From Planctomycetota bacterium (lineage in GTDB: Bacteria; Planctomycetota; Planctomycetia; Pirellulales; Pirellulaceae), in assembly GCA_029259935.1 (NCBI GenBank), contig JAJDEH010000224.1, forward strand, positions 1 through 7,511: a stretch of 7,511 nt of DNA, given 5' to 3'. A program made the translations under genes and the position numbers. The notes beneath the pieces were generated by a model, which was not told where the DNA came from, did not search any database, and saw only the letters and a list, made by a program, of their open reading frames with translations. Position 1 is the first letter of the stretch. Each line of letters starts with the position of its first letter. Below are positions 6,157 to 7,511 of the stretch, piece by piece.

Positions 6157-7365
6157 CTAAAACAAACTGTGCTCAAACCCGCGTCTGTTCCCACCGGGTG
6201 GGTTCGCCACCGATCGCAGCGAAGGAACCATGCGATCGTCGGTAATCGTGCGGTTCGTCGCTGTGTTACACATGCAATGGGTTATGGGCCTTGGAGTTTT
6301 CCGGTTCGCGTAATGCCACTGGCTCGCCTGACGATTGGCCAATGTGCCCGTGCTGACTCGCCGAAGCTCGCCAGTTCCCTCCATGTTTCGCATGAGTCGG
6401 TTCGCCGTCATGTGGTCCGTGCCGATGATCTGACCCGCCAATCGCGCCGCCAGGAAGAACGGCCGTTCGCCCCACTGGGCTTGAAGTCGCTGGCATAGTT
6501 CGCGGAGTCGCTCGGCCGGATCGTCAGCGGTGATCTCTTGGCGGACGGCATCCAGTCGAATCGGGACTCGCTTGATCCGCGGCCATGCCGTGCGGAAGTC
6601 CGCCCATGTTTCGGCGAATTGCTTCGTTCGGATGAACGGCAGGGCTTGCCCGTGCCAGTCCTGTACGATCGGCAGCAAATCGCACTCGATTGCCGCTGGT
6701 CCCAGCAGCGCCCGCACATGCCGAGCGAAATCGAATATCCGCCGATTCCGTTGGCCCGGCCCCGTCGGCAGCGTCGCGGTGATCGCTTCGTCGATCGTGG
6801 GACACATGCAATGGGTTATGGGTGTTACGGTATTGGCATTGCCGAGCGACGACAACTCGACGGCCGACAACAGCGGAATTTCGCCGAACGGCTGACGAAT
6901 CCATCGGTAGACGGTGCCTTTGGAATGTCTCGACGGCGGACATAGCACGTAACCGCCGGCCCGAAGCTCGCCATCGGGAAAATGCTGAATTCCGCTCGCG
7001 CCCGGTGATCGGCAGTAGATGTGATATCCGCGGGCCGTCCGGGAAGTCGGCAGCATTTTGGCCAATGCTCGGTGATCGTCGGCCCATTGCTGGTAGGCGT
7101 CGGTCCGGTCGAAATCCCGCACCACCAGCGAATCACTCACCGGGCCGCAGACGACGGCGATACCGGTGATTCGATCATCGACGAACATGCAGGTTAGTTC
7201 GTCGCCGCTGGGCCGTTGCCGCTGGAATTCCTTCCAGGTTCGCAACGCCGGCTTCTTGGCGATCACCGGCAGCGTCGACCAACCGAATGCGTCGGCCAGT
7301 CGGCGGGCCTCGGCCAGCAATTGTTCTGGCCTGAATCGTGGCGGTGATTGGCGGCAGGCGCGCAT
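6157..7365 (-). CDS. Bifunctional primase/polymerase (Prim-Pol) with winged-helix C-terminus
   Basis: The product is 402 residues from ATG at 7365. Residues about 14-173 form a Prim-Pol (PF09250-type, AEP superfamily) domain: GWSTLPVIAKKPALRTW (28-44), VVCGPVSDSLVVRDFD with the metal-binding Asp84-x-Asp86, SRTARGYHIY with His115, and GELRAGGYVLCPPSRH (132-147). A central alpha-helical module begins with LPTGPGQRNRRIFDFARH (199-216) and runs to about 265. A winged-helix-like region (300-353) follows. Such proteins prime or extend DNA in the replication of plasmids, phages and integrated elements. A 21-bp exact repeat encodes PITHCMC twice (182-188 and 360-366), once in the linker after the Prim-Pol domain and once after the winged helix. 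No helicase domain is present. A TTG at 7389 is an alternative start that would overlap the upstream gene's stop by two bases and favour coupling; neither start has a strong ribosome binding site. The gene suggests accessory or mobile DNA. Confidence 0.78.
   Translation of the reverse strand: MRACRQSPPRFRPEQLLAEARRLADAFGWSTLPVIAKKPALRTWKEFQRQRPSGDELTCMFVDDRITGIAVVCGPVSDSLVVRDFDRTDAYQQWADDHRALAKMLPTSRTARGYHIYCRSPGASGIQHFPDGELRAGGYVLCPPSRHSKGTVYRWIRQPFGEIPLLSAVELSSLGNANTVTPITHCMCPTIDEAITATLPTGPGQRNRRIFDFARHVRALLGPAAIECDLLPIVQDWHGQALPFIRTKQFAETWADFRTAWPRIKRVPIRLDAVRQEITADDPAERLRELCQRLQAQWGERPFFLAARLAGQIIGTDHMTANRLMRNMEGTGELRRVSTGTLANRQASQWHYANRKTPRPITHCMCNTATNRTITDDRMVPSLRSVANPPGGNRRGFEHSLF
6268..6288. 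repeat. 21-bp exact direct repeat inside the primase gene, copy A
   Basis: Starts ACACATGCAATGGG and ends TTATGGG on the plus strand. Identical to 6802-6822, including all third codon positions, and in the same reading frame (offset 534 bases, 178 codons). A looser match, CGACGAA, follows both copies on the minus strand. Confidence 0.8.
6802..6822. repeat. 21-bp exact direct repeat inside the primase gene, copy B
   Basis: Partner of 6268-6288. It encodes PITHCMC in the linker between the Prim-Pol domain and the central module of the primase. Confidence 0.8.
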
Positions 7366-7385
7366 TTTTAGCCAGCTCAATTCAG

Positions 7386-7511
7386 TCAATCGCAGAGCTC
7401 GTTTTTTACAATTTGGGCGACTGCTTCATCCCAAGGGATCGTCGGATCGTCAGCCATCAGCTTGCGAACCTTTCGTTGCAGGCCGCGGGGGAGCTTTGCC
7501 GCTTCAGCTGC
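7386..7511 (-). CDS. Unidentified protein, C-terminal 41 residues (partial)
   Basis: An open frame enters from the right edge on the minus strand and stops with TGA at 7386. The visible end, with KLPRGLQRKVRKLMADD and then IPWDEAVAQIVKNELCD, is charged and helix-prone; I recognise no family. It lies directly upstream of the primase gene: its TGA overlaps the alternative TTG start and is 20 bases before the ATG, so the two are probably co-transcribed. That they act together is inferred from position only. Confidence 0.45.
   Translation of the reverse strand, partial: AAEAAKLPRGLQRKVRKLMADDPTIPWDEAVAQIVKNELCD

Noticed and set aside
6268..6822. CRISPR array from the 21-bp repeats
   Set aside because: Only two copies exist, 534 bases apart, and both lie in coding sequence.
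6169..7169. Several plus-strand open frames opposite the primase gene
   Set aside because: They are Arg-rich antisense shadows in GC-rich DNA without ribosome binding sites or recognisable domains.

Overview
The window most resembles a GC-rich member of the Planctomycetota, perhaps a Pirellulales-like organism. The support is two secreted proteins with PEP-CTERM sorting tails, small CsrA-like proteins, a Prim-Pol type primase and an insertion-sequence fragment. This assignment rests on gene content and style only; there is no marker gene.

Left edge (1-212): the first 43 codons of a transposase on the minus strand, followed outward by what looks like the terminal repeat of its insertion sequence. 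The rest of the element lies outside the window.

Left-centre (270-4328), all on the minus strand and probably one transcription unit read from right to left. A near-consensus sigma-70 promoter (4301-4328) drives a 617-residue secreted protein with seven FG-GAP-like beta-propeller repeats spaced exactly 53 residues apart, followed by a beta-rich region and a PEP-CTERM tail. Next come a second, smaller PEP-CTERM protein and a membrane-anchored ferritin-like di-iron protein. The gaps are 82 and 76 bases. The two PEP-CTERM proteins should be exported and processed by an exosortase encoded elsewhere. The di-iron protein keeps a full set of candidate metal ligands and may act on a lipid or a membrane substrate, but its substrate cannot be read from the sequence.

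Centre-right (4296-6066): a plus-strand alpha/beta-hydrolase with an N-terminal ORF12_N/NTF2-like domain is flanked on both sides by minus-strand genes for two related small proteins. Their shared core resembles the CsrA fold but lacks the usual RNA-contact residues. The left copy seems frameshifted: its only well-placed start codon and ribosome binding site are one frame away from the conserved core.

Right (6067-7511): a short region of nested repeats and palindromes precedes a minus-strand Prim-Pol primase/polymerase gene with a C-terminal winged-helix region. This primase contains a 21-bp exact direct repeat, in frame, on either side of its central module. The end of another unidentified gene overlaps or abuts its start. 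Primase, repeats and IS fragment together suggest accessory or mobile DNA. No tRNA, rRNA or CRISPR array is visible, and no stretch over 300 bases lacks a gene.
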